From Chromera velia (lineage: Eukaryota > Sar > Chromeraceae), in contig JAHBMJ010001996.1 in assembly GCA_018398765.1 (NCBI GenBank), forward strand, positions 1 through 23,950: DNA of 23,950 nt, in the 5' to 3' direction. The translations under genes were made by a program, and so were the position numbers. Numbering within the stretch: the first letter of the stretch is position 1; every line of letters starts with the position of its first letter. The notes beneath the pieces were generated by a model, which did no database searches, was not told where the DNA came from, and was given only the letters and a program-made list of their open reading frames with translations. Below are positions 1 to 10,312 of this stretch, one piece after another.

Positions 1-651
1 CCCCCCCCCCCTCAAAATAAAAAAATGCATTATGCGAGTGCGTACGATCTCAGGGCCTCTCAGTTGATCTCAGCAGAGCTGAGCTGCCTCCTGAAGCGAT
101 ATTAACTTTTATATATATAAGAGCTAGTATGCTATATATGCTATAAGTTGTATGCATCTATATCTATGCATATAACAGAATATTCATAAATCTAATTATG
201 AATCTAGGTACTATCTAAGATATAAATAAAACATATAGCATGATATTAGCACCAAATGTTCAAAAGTTTTTTTAGATGATTAACTTGTGAATTTAAGTTC
301 AGATTCAAAGCTTTTTTTGCATATTTAAGGCTGTATCAAGACATTCTCATATGCACTGCTGCATGAAATAGTGACGGTCATAATTGAAGTCACGGTGAAG
401 TGATTGCAACTGATTCGTCGAGAGCCTGATTAGTAACTAAATTTGCAAGAAGTAGCAAGAAGAACGGTATACGCACTACGATCACACTGCCAGTGTGTCG
501 CAGTGGCTGTGCTGCGAAGATACAGAGTGTGTTTTTTTGGCAGCAGATCGTGGTTAATTGTGGTGGGTACCATTGTTTATAAGCACTTCGTACAGGCACC
601 CGCATGCAGGCAGGTCACAGCTTTTCGGATTGCCGGAGCAGCCTGTGGGTT
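1..651. other. AT-rich 3' flank of the kinase/ligase gene
   Basis: The stretch opens with a run of 11 C and continues as AT-rich DNA to about 420, then becomes more GC-balanced up to the stop codon of the minus-strand gene. Short open frames here on both strands have no recognisable motif and are probably chance. The 3' UTR of the minus-strand gene should lie in the right-hand part; I saw no clear AATAAA on that strand close to the stop. Confidence 0.5.
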
Positions 652-3466
652 TCAAAGAAAGTCGAGGTCGCCATTCTCTAATCCGAACTCCCGAATCATT
701 GCATCGTCGTCAGCAAACAGACCCCCCCCTCTCCCTGCTCTCCCAACCTGCATCCCTGGCCCTGGCATCATCGGCATCCCCCCAAGCATCTGCTGCATGA
801 CCACCTGCTGTTGCTGTGGCTGCGGTTGTTGCTGCAGTAGCTGTTGAAACCTCAGTTCTTGCTGCTGCACTCCGTGCATCACTTGCGGTGCATAAAATTC
901 CTGCACCTGGGGCTGCGCCGGCTGGAAAGGGAATCCAGGAACTCCAACTCCCCCTACAGCACCCCCTTGCACATTTCCACCTGCTAGCAAGGGATTCTGC
1001 TGGTTGATCAATCGATCGTACGCTTCTCGCTGTTGGGCCATTATTCGATCGATCACATCCTCCACCCCACCTCCAGGATAAGGGTCTGCACCTCTGAGAT
1101 GACCCCTGAGAGGGCCCACAAGGGCTTCTCCTTGGAGGTCTAGTATGTATCTGCCCCCCCCACCAACCTCCACTCTCCTCCTGTCAGCCTCATTGTCCTC
1201 AGGCACCTGCACTTCTGGAGCGCAGGGTTGGTGGTCGTCCCCGGGTCTCTCTGGCTGTTGTTGTGCTTCTGCCAGGTGCTGCCTGACAGTTGCGTCGATT
1301 TCAAGCTGCTCAGCGATCTGCGGCTCGTCTCTGCGAACCTCTTCCAGAAAGGCGCGGATCTTCACTCTGAGCTCGGGCACATGGGCGGCTTCAAGTTCTT
1401 CTCGGGACACGAAGAAAGAGGGTCTTTGTGGGTTGTGGGGGCACGCGGCCACGTGCGCATGACATGCCTGGTTGTCTTCACATCGCTGCAGACACAGGGC
1501 ACAGAATTTGCCCCCACATGTGCATGTGACCGCTGCACAGCCCTCAAACACAAACATCCGACCGCAACAAGGCGCAGTGACGAAGAAATTCAGCACCTCG
1601 GTCTCGATGCGACGGCGGTACATCCCTAACAATCCCTCCCTCTCCACCTCTGTTCGCACCCGTCCTTCCACCTCGGCCTCGATGCGGTCTCTCTGAGAAC
1701 GATCGCGCTCTTCCAGAAAACGCGCATAGGTCCCATCAGAGCACAACAACGCAATTGTCCGTTGACTGTACGCACCGTCTCCCTCACACCCGTGTCCCTT
1801 CATTGCACACTCAATCTTCAATTCTCCGTCTCCCTCTATCTCTATACCCGCCTCCAGTCTGTCCTTCACGTGGTCATCGAAGCAGTCCCGACAGAGGAAG
1901 TGGCCAGGATCACCCTGAGGGCACTCAGCACCCTCATCCACAGGGAAATCGTCAACACACCTCAAGCAAGTCAGCTTTCTTCCGTCTCCACCATCATCCC
2001 CAGCAGGCGGGGGATCTGCGGCGGCGGCGGGTGTGGGGGTTGCTGCTGCTTTGTGCGCCTCCACTGCCTCTTTGGCAAGGACTGCTTCTCTGGCGGTGCG
2101 GAGTCTCTCGAGCTCTTTGCGGTATTGCTCGGCGTCAGGTCTTGCAGCATCTGCCTGCCTCTCCATCTCTCTCAATGTGTGCAGAGCAGAGAGGACAGAC
2201 ACACGCGGGCGTCTCCGCAAGTCCTTCGCAAGGCAGCGGAGACAGAGCTCAGCGAATTCTCTTGCAACCTCAGGCTCCCACATCCCGGCACGCGAGTCGG
2301 CGTCCTGAGGCCCTAGGCGATGTTCCAGCGGGGGGGCGTCGGGGTCGTCTGCGTAGAGGTCTTCTCCTGCGTAGTGTTTGACTAGGTCTTTTTGAGGCGG
2401 GTTCTGTGTCTGTCCTGTGAAGAGCTCCAAGAGGAGGACCCCCAGGGAGTAGACCTCACTCGCAGGGGTGAAGACTCGTTCTGCTGCGTATTTTGGACAC
2501 ATGTAGCCCTGAGTGCCCACCTGTGAAGAAAAATTGAGATAATTTGACAAAAGACAGTGTATGTAAGGGAGTCAATATCGCGATCCCGAGGCTGGGTGCA
2601 AAGCACAAGTGTGTGTTCGAAAATCAGCTGGGGTAGGCTGTGCCAGGATATCACGCGTTTCGACATACCCTCGCGTATACGCACGTACATGCCACATTCA
2701 GAAAAAAACGGAAAACCCACCGCGAAGGCTCCAGTAGTGACGTGGTGACCAGCCTGTGCGTCTGGGACCAGGCGAGCGAGGGCCCAATCAGTCAGCATGG
2801 GCTTCAGTGCCGTTGTCAGGACAACATTCTCGGCTTTGATGTCTCTGTGGAGCACGGGGGGGCTATTGTTGTGCAGAAAGGAAACCGCAGCGAAGACCTG
2901 GAAGAGCAGGGGAAAGACAGAGCTGCGTAAAACAAGATTCAAGATGGAGATATATGAAAAGCTGAATGAGACAAGAGGTAGGAGACGGCTGCACCTACCT
3001 GACGTGCAATGGAGAGGCGTTCTCTCCATGTGAGCACCTTTGCCTCCTCCTGATGTGCCAAAAGAGATGCCAAGTCACCTCTGTGGCCTAGGGAGGTGAC
3101 CACAAGTGCATAGAGCTCCTTCGTCCCTCGTTTCTCCCTACTGCACACGCCAAGGATCCTGCATAGGTTCGGGTGATGTCGGGGAAGCGCACGAAAAGCG
3201 GCAGTTTCCTGTTCAATTGTCTTCAGCAACTCCTGTCTCTCGCCACACTGCGGTTCGAATTTCCGTAAGTCCAGGACCTTCACAGCAAACAGGAACTGCA
3301 GGCGTGCGTCAATGCCCTTGTATACAGTACCAAAGCCGCCAGACCCGATGACACGGTCTGGCGAGAACTGCAACGTGCACTCCTCCAGGTACGCCAGGGG
3401 AATGGAGTCCTGGAACTCCCCGGCCTTCAATTTCTCCGCAACACCCCGAAAGTCCGTCTCTGCCAT
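652..3466 (-). CDS. Protein kinase fused to RBR-like (RING1/Rcat) E3 ligase
   Basis: Three exons (3466-2999, 2897-2721, 2520-652) encode 837 residues. The start is ATG 3466; the longer open frame upstream has no earlier ATG. Both introns are phase 0 (donors GTAGGT and GTGGGT) and rejoin kinase subdomains VIa and VIII correctly. Residues about 38-330 form an RLK/Pelle-like Ser/Thr kinase: glycine loop GSGGFG (41-46), Lys63, probable helix-C Glu87, HRD at 173-175 with Lys177 and Asn180, DWA instead of DFG at 193-195, and CPK instead of APE at 223-225. A charged coiled-coil-like stretch follows (about 330-372). Cys400, 403, 415, His422, Cys425, 428, 453 and 460 resemble RING1. Residues 533-575 resemble an RBR RING2, with Cys543 at the catalytic position (EGC before TCTCGG). 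No clear C6HC IBR lies between them; the linker is helical and charged. The C-terminus is Gln/Pro/Gly/Met-rich (about 725-812) with an acidic tail. Expected activities are protein phosphorylation and ubiquitin transfer, inferred from domains only. The kinase call is strong, the ligase call moderate. Confidence 0.85.
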
Positions 3467-3775
3467 TGCAGTATTCAGACTGTCAAGAAGGGGACAAGAG
3501 GGCAGGAAGAGGCTCACGAAATTCACTGCTGCAGGTCTTTAGGGAACCTGGTGCACTGCCGGGGACAATGGCTGCTGCAGAACTGCAACTTGTGCGGAGA
3601 CCCTGTTAGACCCTGTATAAGCTGCGGCATTCACTCTTCATGCAGTTGTTTTTGCCTGACCTTTGCTGCATGCATGCATGCCGCGTGCAAGAGGCATCGC
3701 AAGGGGTATACGCGCGGTTACACGCGCGATGCACTTCTGCCGTGTGGGCCCGCGTCCTTTCTTGCAGGACGTACG
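3467..3775 (-). promoter_or_regulatory. Probable 5' UTR/promoter of the kinase/ligase gene
   Basis: This is the only spacer between the start codon at 3466 and the palindromic element at 3776, so the 5' UTR and core promoter probably lie here. The distal part is rich in CGCG and TGCATGC motifs (about 3665-3735). I recognise no TATA box or named site. Confidence 0.3.
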
Positions 3776-4227
3776 TATACCAAGACCAACTCAATTTGGC
3801 AAACCCATACAGCCAATTACGATTGTAATTGCAAGTGTGAAAAATATTTTTATCGCGCAAACAGTTTTTTGAGACTTGCAACATGTTTTTGATAATATTC
3901 GTGAAGTCTGTGCAAATTTTCAAGTTCGTACGCGCGACCAATTACGTTTGCAAAAGATTACAAAAAATATGAAAATTCAAAATCGGACTCAATTTGATTC
4001 TCAATTTTTTGGGTTTCCGGGGCCGCCCGGCTTTAAATTTTCATATTTTTGGCAAACATAATCGGTCGCGCGTACGTACAAACTTGAAAATTTGCACAGA
4101 CTTCACGAATATTATCAAAAACATGTTGCAAGCCTCAAAAGACTATTTGCATGATAAAAATATTTTTCACATTTGTAATCGCATTATCGCAATCGTAATC
4201 ATGCCAAATTGAGTTGGTCTTGGTATA
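3776..4227. mobile_element. Palindromic MITE/foldback element with TA-flanked termini
   Basis: The left arm (3778 to about 3983) and right arm (about 4033-4225) are imperfect reverse complements over nearly their whole length. The ends match exactly: TACCAAGACCAACTCAATTT on the left is mirrored at 4206-4225. Inside, the arms share AAAAATATTTTT, a CACGAATATTATCAAAAACATG-type block and the GTACGCGCGACC block. A loop of about 50 bp with a GC-rich core (GGGGCCGCCCGG) separates them. A TA dinucleotide sits outside each end (3776-3777, 4226-4227), as expected for a Tc1/mariner-type TA target duplication, although TATA at each border makes the exact edge ambiguous. There is no transposase frame, so the element is non-autonomous. 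Superfamily assignment is inference. Confidence 0.8.
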
Positions 4228-5875
4228 GGTAGGTGTTAGGTTGTTAGGTGAGGACCGTTAGGTGTTCAGTAGGTGGGGACCACAGGGTACATGGTGTAAG
4301 ACCTGTAGGTGCTCAGATACTATCAGATACCGCGGCTTTTACTGCCTTTTTGGCAGTAATGGCTTTCGATCATTTTTGCATTGAATGCATATCGTTTTAT
4401 GTCATCTGTTTCATTTATATTATGACCGGATTTTACCTTTTCACCTTAGCTGAATACACAATAATACACAATTGTGGTTCGATCTGATTAAAAATTTCTG
4501 TATGTGGCTTTCAATGACTTTCATTCACATTCACGCCTTCCTTTGCTTACTGTTGCATTAAAAGCGATCACAGGGTCCTACACACAAAACCTCAATCAAA
4601 AAATTACAGGGTCTTCTCGCGTAAGTATAATTGATGCATTCAATCTAATCAAATCTGTTAAACACGTTTTATAAGTCTGTTTGATACGCTGTCTACTACA
4701 CTACAGTCTAGTACGCTGTAGTTTTATGTACTGACCATTATAAGTTATACTACATTCTAAGCTGTATTCAGATTATAAAAATATTAAGATCATTTTGCGT
4801 CAGACAAAGCTACTAGCAAAGCCACTAAGTACTACATGCAAGTGTATAGCTTACCATAGTGACGCCTTTAATTCACATTTTATGTAGTAAACCACAACCT
4901 TCCCAGGTCTGCAGCCTGAACCGCGGGGAGTACCTCAGGTTGGAAGATAAATTAATCTTATTTGATCCTATGTAAGTTATCAAAATATATAAATTGAATA
5001 TAAATTCACGAATAAACTAGCGAATAAGTCTACTTCAATATTAATTAATTTCTTCCCAAATTCATTGTTTTTTAAACTAATCTTAGTTTTTAGCACAACT
5101 TTTTACTATTCAAAGTTTTTTTTCTGTAAATATTAAATAAAAACACATGTTTTTTAGTGAATGGTTCAGTTTTTGATCCATTCCAAGTCCCATTCCACAG
5201 ATATCATGATTAATGATGTAAAGCATTCGGCTAGGCATCCGGCCTTGCACGCTGCTATGATGTTGGGAGTGAAGGGAAACCTAGAAGGAAACCCCCATCG
5301 ATCGCTAGATCAATCGACTTTTTCTTTCAGAGTGCCCGAAGCGTGTGGGAGATAGGAAGAATACAGAATTTTCCATTCTGTCTGCAAGAGCAAGACGAGG
5401 CGTTAGGCTAGGTGCAAACCAATTCGAACTTAGGGGGAAAGGCGAATCGAATTGAATCGACTCAAATCAACTTCCAGTCACGGTGAGTGGTCTACTCATC
5501 CGTCTTCTCTTTCATTGTCTCATTCATTCAACAAACAAATCAATTTTGCTCCCCTGCAGACCCCCAACCGCCCCCCCCGTGTGCCCCACTTTTCACTGCC
5601 ATCCATTTGCGTGCACTTTCCGTGCACACAAAGATTCTTGAATTGACGCACGCCCGGACCCCTCATCCCTCAATCAAATTGAGGACAAGGAAGAGGGAGG
5701 AAGCAAAGAAGGGATGGATGGTTCGTGAGAAAAAGGAAAAATTATCTCAAAGAAAGAAAAGGGCGAAAAAGGCAGTAAAGAGGGACAACGAAAAAAGGAC
5801 AGAATACAAGTATAGAATAAATAGGTGAGAAGAAGGTATCACGAACGAATGAGAGGCTGAGAGGCCCGATGCAGT
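4228..5875. other. AT-rich intergenic region
   Basis: Just right of the palindromic element is a short degenerate GTTAGGTG-like stretch (about 4228-4285). AT-rich DNA follows to about 5160, then mixed sequence, and an A/G-rich tract on the plus strand (about 5680-5830) just beyond the stop codon of the next minus-strand gene. Open frames of 60-115 codons occur here but have no motif, no good splice context and a low-complexity composition. I see no gene. Confidence 0.5.
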
Positions 5876-8800
5876 TTATGACATCGAGACCGTCAATTGT
5901 ACGTTGTCCCACTCAGACGTGCTCTGAGCAACCAGCACGTGCCCACTGCCTTGTCTCGTTGCCCCTGCCCCCGCCCCCAAATCCATACCAAAGGACCCTC
6001 CTCCTATGGAGTCCTGTCGAAGTTGGGGACGCGCGGTTGGCGATGCCGCCGCCGACTGCGGTGCATTGGACCCCGTCTCCGACATTGATTTCATCGCCAC
6101 CGCCGCCCTTCCGAGTGAATCTGAGCTTTCAGACAAACAAAACTTGAAAGCCTGCGCGAACGGCCTCGGACCGTTGTCGGCCCCCAAGTGCAGAAGATGA
6201 CTGCCCTCGGCCTCGCTGTTGCCCCCGAAAAAGTCGGCCTCTGTCAACCCCCCCGCCGCCACAGGCATGAACAGATCCCGTGCCCTCCACTCAGCAGTAA
6301 CAAGGGACTCTCTCAGGGCGTCGCTTTCCTTGGAAAAGAAGACCAGCTGCGTGTATACAGTCAAACAAACGTAATGGATGAACACACACGCAGAAGCAAA
6401 CTCCATGTCCGGGTGTTCATGGAACGTTGATGTCTCAAGAAAGGGGAGTTCGATCCTCTTTGGGTATATAGAGAGACGCGTAAGAGAAGAGGGTGGGAGC
6501 GAAGCCGAAAGGATGATTCCAAGGAGGGAAGGGAGGGTGAAGCAACCAAGCAAGCAAGCAGGTAAACACACTCATGAACATAGACATGCCCAGCCCCCCA
6601 CAGTCATCCAGACATCAGCCGCTTCCTCAGGGATAGGAAGCAGCCTTGATTGAATTCAGGCACACTTGCCTCAAAACTCTATTCAGCCCTCCGGAAGGGA
6701 CTAGGGCTCTCACAAGAAACCAACAAAAACAACGGAGGACTGCATGGATCAGTACTGCAGCAAGAACAACCGAGGGAGGACGGCCTAGCTCGGTTGATTG
6801 TCTGACTGACTGACCCACGTACCTCTGCATTGGGAAAGTTGGCGTGCAGTGCCGCCTCGAGGAGCTTCAGTTTCCACGCAGGGGGGGGGTTGGAGACGTT
6901 CAGGCTGTGATTGTCAAACACGAACGTCCAGGCAGTGTGCTCCGCTCTGCAGATGGCAAAGCAGACGCAGACTGTCACTCAAGCAGGTAGGCAATCAAGC
7001 AAAAGGACAGACGTAAAAGCAATTCCTTTTTCGACAGGCTTGTTGAATACAAGAGATTTGACTACACGGGACAGGGGAGAGAAAAAAGGTACAACAGCAA
7101 AAGACGGGGGGGGGGCTTCTTCCGAGGCAAACAAAGCAGGATAAATCGAATGCGCTACGAAAAGAGGATGCGAAGGGCGAGATCAAGAGCTTGCAGGAAG
7201 GGAGAAAAATGGATGATGTTACAGCCTGCATGGGAAGGAGCAAGCGGAGAGCCTGACCGACCTAACATGACACTCCCCTGCCATCAGTACAGGTTCCGTG
7301 GGTTCGCACAGGAACGCATGGCGGCACACATCTGCAGTCTCCCTCATGCATAAGCACGAAGGGATGTAAAATATCGATCCAACGAAAACAGGAAGGGTTG
7401 AGGGGAGCGTGTTCGACAAAAAGTGCTCTCGAAATCGTAAACGTCTCTTTTCTTTCAGTTAAGTCTTCCAGGCTGGTATGTAGCAACACAAGGGAAAAGG
7501 GAGAGACGTTCGAAAAAAACGTGGGGGGGGGAGGGAGGAAAGACAGAAAGGACAGACACGTTCAAAAGAGAAGCAACGACTGCAGAAGAATCGAAGCAGA
7601 CAGCCACACAATACAGAAACGGACAGACCTTCAAAAGGCACGGCATCATAGTCGAAGAGCGACAGAGTCCCGGTGCTCTTCAACACATACGCAAAGTGAC
7701 GGAGCCTTTTGCTCACTCGACGTCCGTACTTCAGAAGACGGAAGAAGTCTTGCGCTGCAAGGACGAAATAAAACAGAACAGACCAGAACAGGAGTAAACA
7801 GATAGAGAAGCCTGTTTGCACGTGTACTTGTATGGTTCTATTTGCTGCTCCTATCTGACTCCCCTTCAGGTCAACAAATAAACCACAGCTCCGAAAAATC
7901 TGGGTCGATACACAGAACAGAACGGAAAAGAAGACGATGCACGGCCACAAACCCATTCATTCACTCCCACTCTGTCTCGTTCATCCGATAAGGCCACAAC
8001 GTCTTTCTGCTCTGTCTGTTTGATATCTTCTGTAGGAGAAATAACTTCTGTCCCTTTCCAAGTATTTCACTCACCCCCTGAGACGACGACCTTGTGTGCC
8101 TTCTCTGACGGTACCTCCTTCCTCGCAGCCTCCACGGCCTTCCGCACCAAAGCCACAGGGGGCGCCTGTGCAGCCTCTGGGGAGCACAGGGGACGGGCCA
8201 AGTTGGCAAACAGCTCCTTCGCAAACTGCAGAAAGAACAAGTTCAAAAAAAAAAAAAATCAAACGAAGCGATGACTGCCAGCGGCTGACTAAAGCATCCA
8301 CGCATGCTCCACAGGTCCGTCAAGAATGCCAGAAGAGTGTTTCAACTTCGTTGCAAAACTGGTCTTGTGCTTGCCTCCTAGACGAGAAAAAAAAGAAGGA
8401 AGAAAGAAAGAAACGGCCGATCGACCCATTACTTCCCACCACATTCCCGCCTACCTCAGCCAATCAAGTTAAGAAAGCGGAAGCCCTGATAAAGCATGTA
8501 TGCTTTCACATACGGAGTGACTGAGCGGTGGAAGACTTGTCACATGCATTGTCAAAGAGTAACATGCGCACATTTTTTAAAAAAAAAAAACGACGTCGAC
8601 TGACACAGAGGTCGATTTCTATGGCCTCTGCCTCGATGATGGCTGTGGAGGGTGTCAGTGCCGTTCCCTCCTGCTCCTTCAATCGGCGCAATTGAGAGAC
8701 GGCCTCCATCAGACGCGTGTGCTTCGTGCGGGCAGAGCAGCTGGTAGGGGGTCTGGGTCCGGTTCTCCACGTACCGTTCAGGGTGATCACGAAGGATTCC

Positions 8801-9700
8801 CCCCCCTTCTTTCCCGTCAACGACAAAGCCTCCCCCTCGATCACCGCATTCTCCTCAAGGGACCGTTCGGACACCGCAATTTCTTCATCCTTCTCGAGGA
8901 CGGCCTGCAGAAAAACACAAATGCACTCAGTGTCTGTACAGTCGGGCAAACAAGAAGACAGCCAGTGAACCGTGCAGAGAAGCAGCGTTTTGTCGTACAG
9001 GCAGGCAGTCCGACGGAGGGGGTGAGAGGAAGCACAGGGCCAATCTGGACGGAGCAGCTGCACGCAACTCAGAGATTTGGGTGCTGTGGAGACCAAGAGA
9101 GTGGACGAAGCACACTTCCTGCAGCTGCTTTACGTTCTGCGCGTACTTTCCTTCGCTCTACATCCCCACTCAGCAAAGGAAGTGTTCCACCCCCAAACAG
9201 AAGAATTTCTCTCTCAAGGTAAACAGCCAAGAGCACTGGTCCAGTTCATTGCGCACCCACTTACCAGTCGGAGGGTCGTCTCCCCCGAGTACACAAACCC
9301 GAGGTCATCCGCACTCTGTATTCCCTCGGTGGTCTCTGAAATCGCGGCCGTGTATTCCTTCTTAACCCCACTCTCTGGACCTCCGCAGAGGGCAACTCGG
9401 ACGAACGCGTCTTCCTTTCTTGCACCGGACTCCTGTGAACACAGACAGATAGACATGAGTTGGAGGGTACCGAAGCGATACAGAAGAGACAGAAGGGGAG
9501 AAGCCTTGGAAGAGCAAGCTGACCTTCTTACTTCCCTCTGATGTCTGTCGGAAACCGCTCAGAGAGAGAAAGAAGAGAGAAAAGGTGTTGTCCCTCGTGA
9601 AGGGAATCAACCTCTCATTCAAGTCGCGCGGCTCTGAAACGTCCTCAGCAGACACAGAGATCGGGACCGAATCTGCCGGGGCACTGATTTTTATTTCCAT
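5876..9700 (-). CDS. Unidentified 528-residue protein, C2-like and GOLD-like segments
   Basis: Eight exons join in frame: 9700-9524, 9432-9265, 8904-8605, 8225-8075, 7754-7629, 7331-7262, 6946-6823 and 6346-5876 (TAA). Donors are GTCAGC, GTAAGT, GTCAGT, GTGAGT, GTCTGT, GTCGGT and GTACGT; every acceptor ends in AG, mostly after a pyrimidine tract. I do not recognise the family. Residues about 40-145 have a beta-rich C2-like pattern (KEDAFVRVAL, TTLRLAVLEKDEEI). Residues about 185-265 look helical and charged. Residues 267-372 include LFDYDAVPFEDVCRHAF and WTFVFDNHSLNV; the latter recalls the GOLD-domain FDN motif. The tail (about 440-528) is Ser/Gly/Ala-rich and probably disordered. There is no signal peptide and no convincing membrane span. 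A cytosolic lipid- or membrane-associated role is only a guess. The first donor (GTCAGC, 9523) is the weakest choice; a nearby GTAAGA would break the frame. It is divergent from the methyltransferase gene. Confidence 0.68.
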
Positions 9701-10312
9701 CTCGTCGCACCTCGAAAGATCTGCTTATTTCCTCTTGTGATGCAACACGTCGGCCTGCACTCAATCAGACGCGTTGCAGGAAATGCCAGTGTGTCGCAAC
9801 AGCTGATTTCGAAGCTGTGTGGGGAGGCCAGACCGATAGAGAGAGGGTCTCCTCAAATGGTCAGGGCTTTCCCTACAGATTGGTCGAGGCACGTCCCACT
9901 GCAGCTCGCGTCGAGACGAGTGACTCTGGGATACTGCGGGGACACTCCGTTCTCATCTGCCGTCGTGCATGTGCAGTACCTCGGTCAGTTTGCATGAACA
10001 GCTAGTGGATCATTAATTGATCGAATCCACAATCTGAAAGGTTGAATCCGGAAGACACGCGTCGAAAGAGAAACGGGCAGACTGAGCTTTCGCAGAGTGA
10101 CAAAATTATGCCGGCCGGGGCAAAATCTTCTCTGCACGCGGGCGCAAAGCGCGCGCACACGCAATGCATGATCCTGTCAGGAAAAATTTAGCGCATGCAG
10201 AAATGAACCGTTTAACCGGCCACACCATGCATTCGCATCTCAACAACAAAAGCTTCAAACAAGCGAGGGGAGTTCCGGAGCCCTCACAGAATCACGAATT
10301 GATCTTGCTGAT
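9701..10312. promoter_or_regulatory. Probable bidirectional promoter region
   Basis: This 612-bp gap lies between two divergent start codons (ATG 9700 on minus, ATG 10313 on plus), so both promoters and 5' UTRs probably fall here. It holds a GC-rich patch with GGCCGGGGC and GCGCGCGC (about 10110-10160) and a near-palindrome, GATCATTAATTGATC, at 10009-10023. I can name no binding site. The open frames across it have no recognisable content. Confidence 0.4.

Noticed and set aside
1-13. Poly-C run at the window start as a functional element
   Set aside because: It is cut by the window edge and is a plain homopolymer; an assembly or microsatellite origin is equally likely.
443-2381. Several plus-strand open frames across 443-2381
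   Set aside because: They are antisense shadows of the long third exon of the kinase/ligase gene or lie in its 3' flank, and have no motif of their own.
3551-4212. Open frames across the palindromic element, on both strands
   Set aside because: They mirror each other because the arms are reverse complements, are short, and show no transposase motif.
4228-4290. GTTAGGTG-type repeats as a possible internal telomeric tract
   Set aside because: The units are irregular and do not match a TTTAGGG-type or TTAGGG-type repeat.
4474-4486. GGTTCGATCTG resembling a tRNA B box
   Set aside because: I found no matching A box or cloverleaf stems around it.
7400-7489. Minus-strand segment reading LEDLTERKETF as a possible exon
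   Set aside because: Its acceptor phase does not fit the preceding exon, and it has no good donor. The exon at 7331-7262 fits both sides.
8770-8775. A GTACGT donor at 8774 as the end of the third exon of the unidentified gene
   Set aside because: The only acceptor downstream (CTACCAG) would give a TGA after about ten codons, whereas reading straight through stays open to the donor at 8604 and joins the next exon in phase.
9524-9530. A stronger-looking GTAAGA donor near 9529 in the first exon of the unidentified gene
   Set aside because: It would leave the reading frame out of phase with the next exon; the GTCAGC donor five bases on keeps the frame and matches the donor style of the neighbouring gene.
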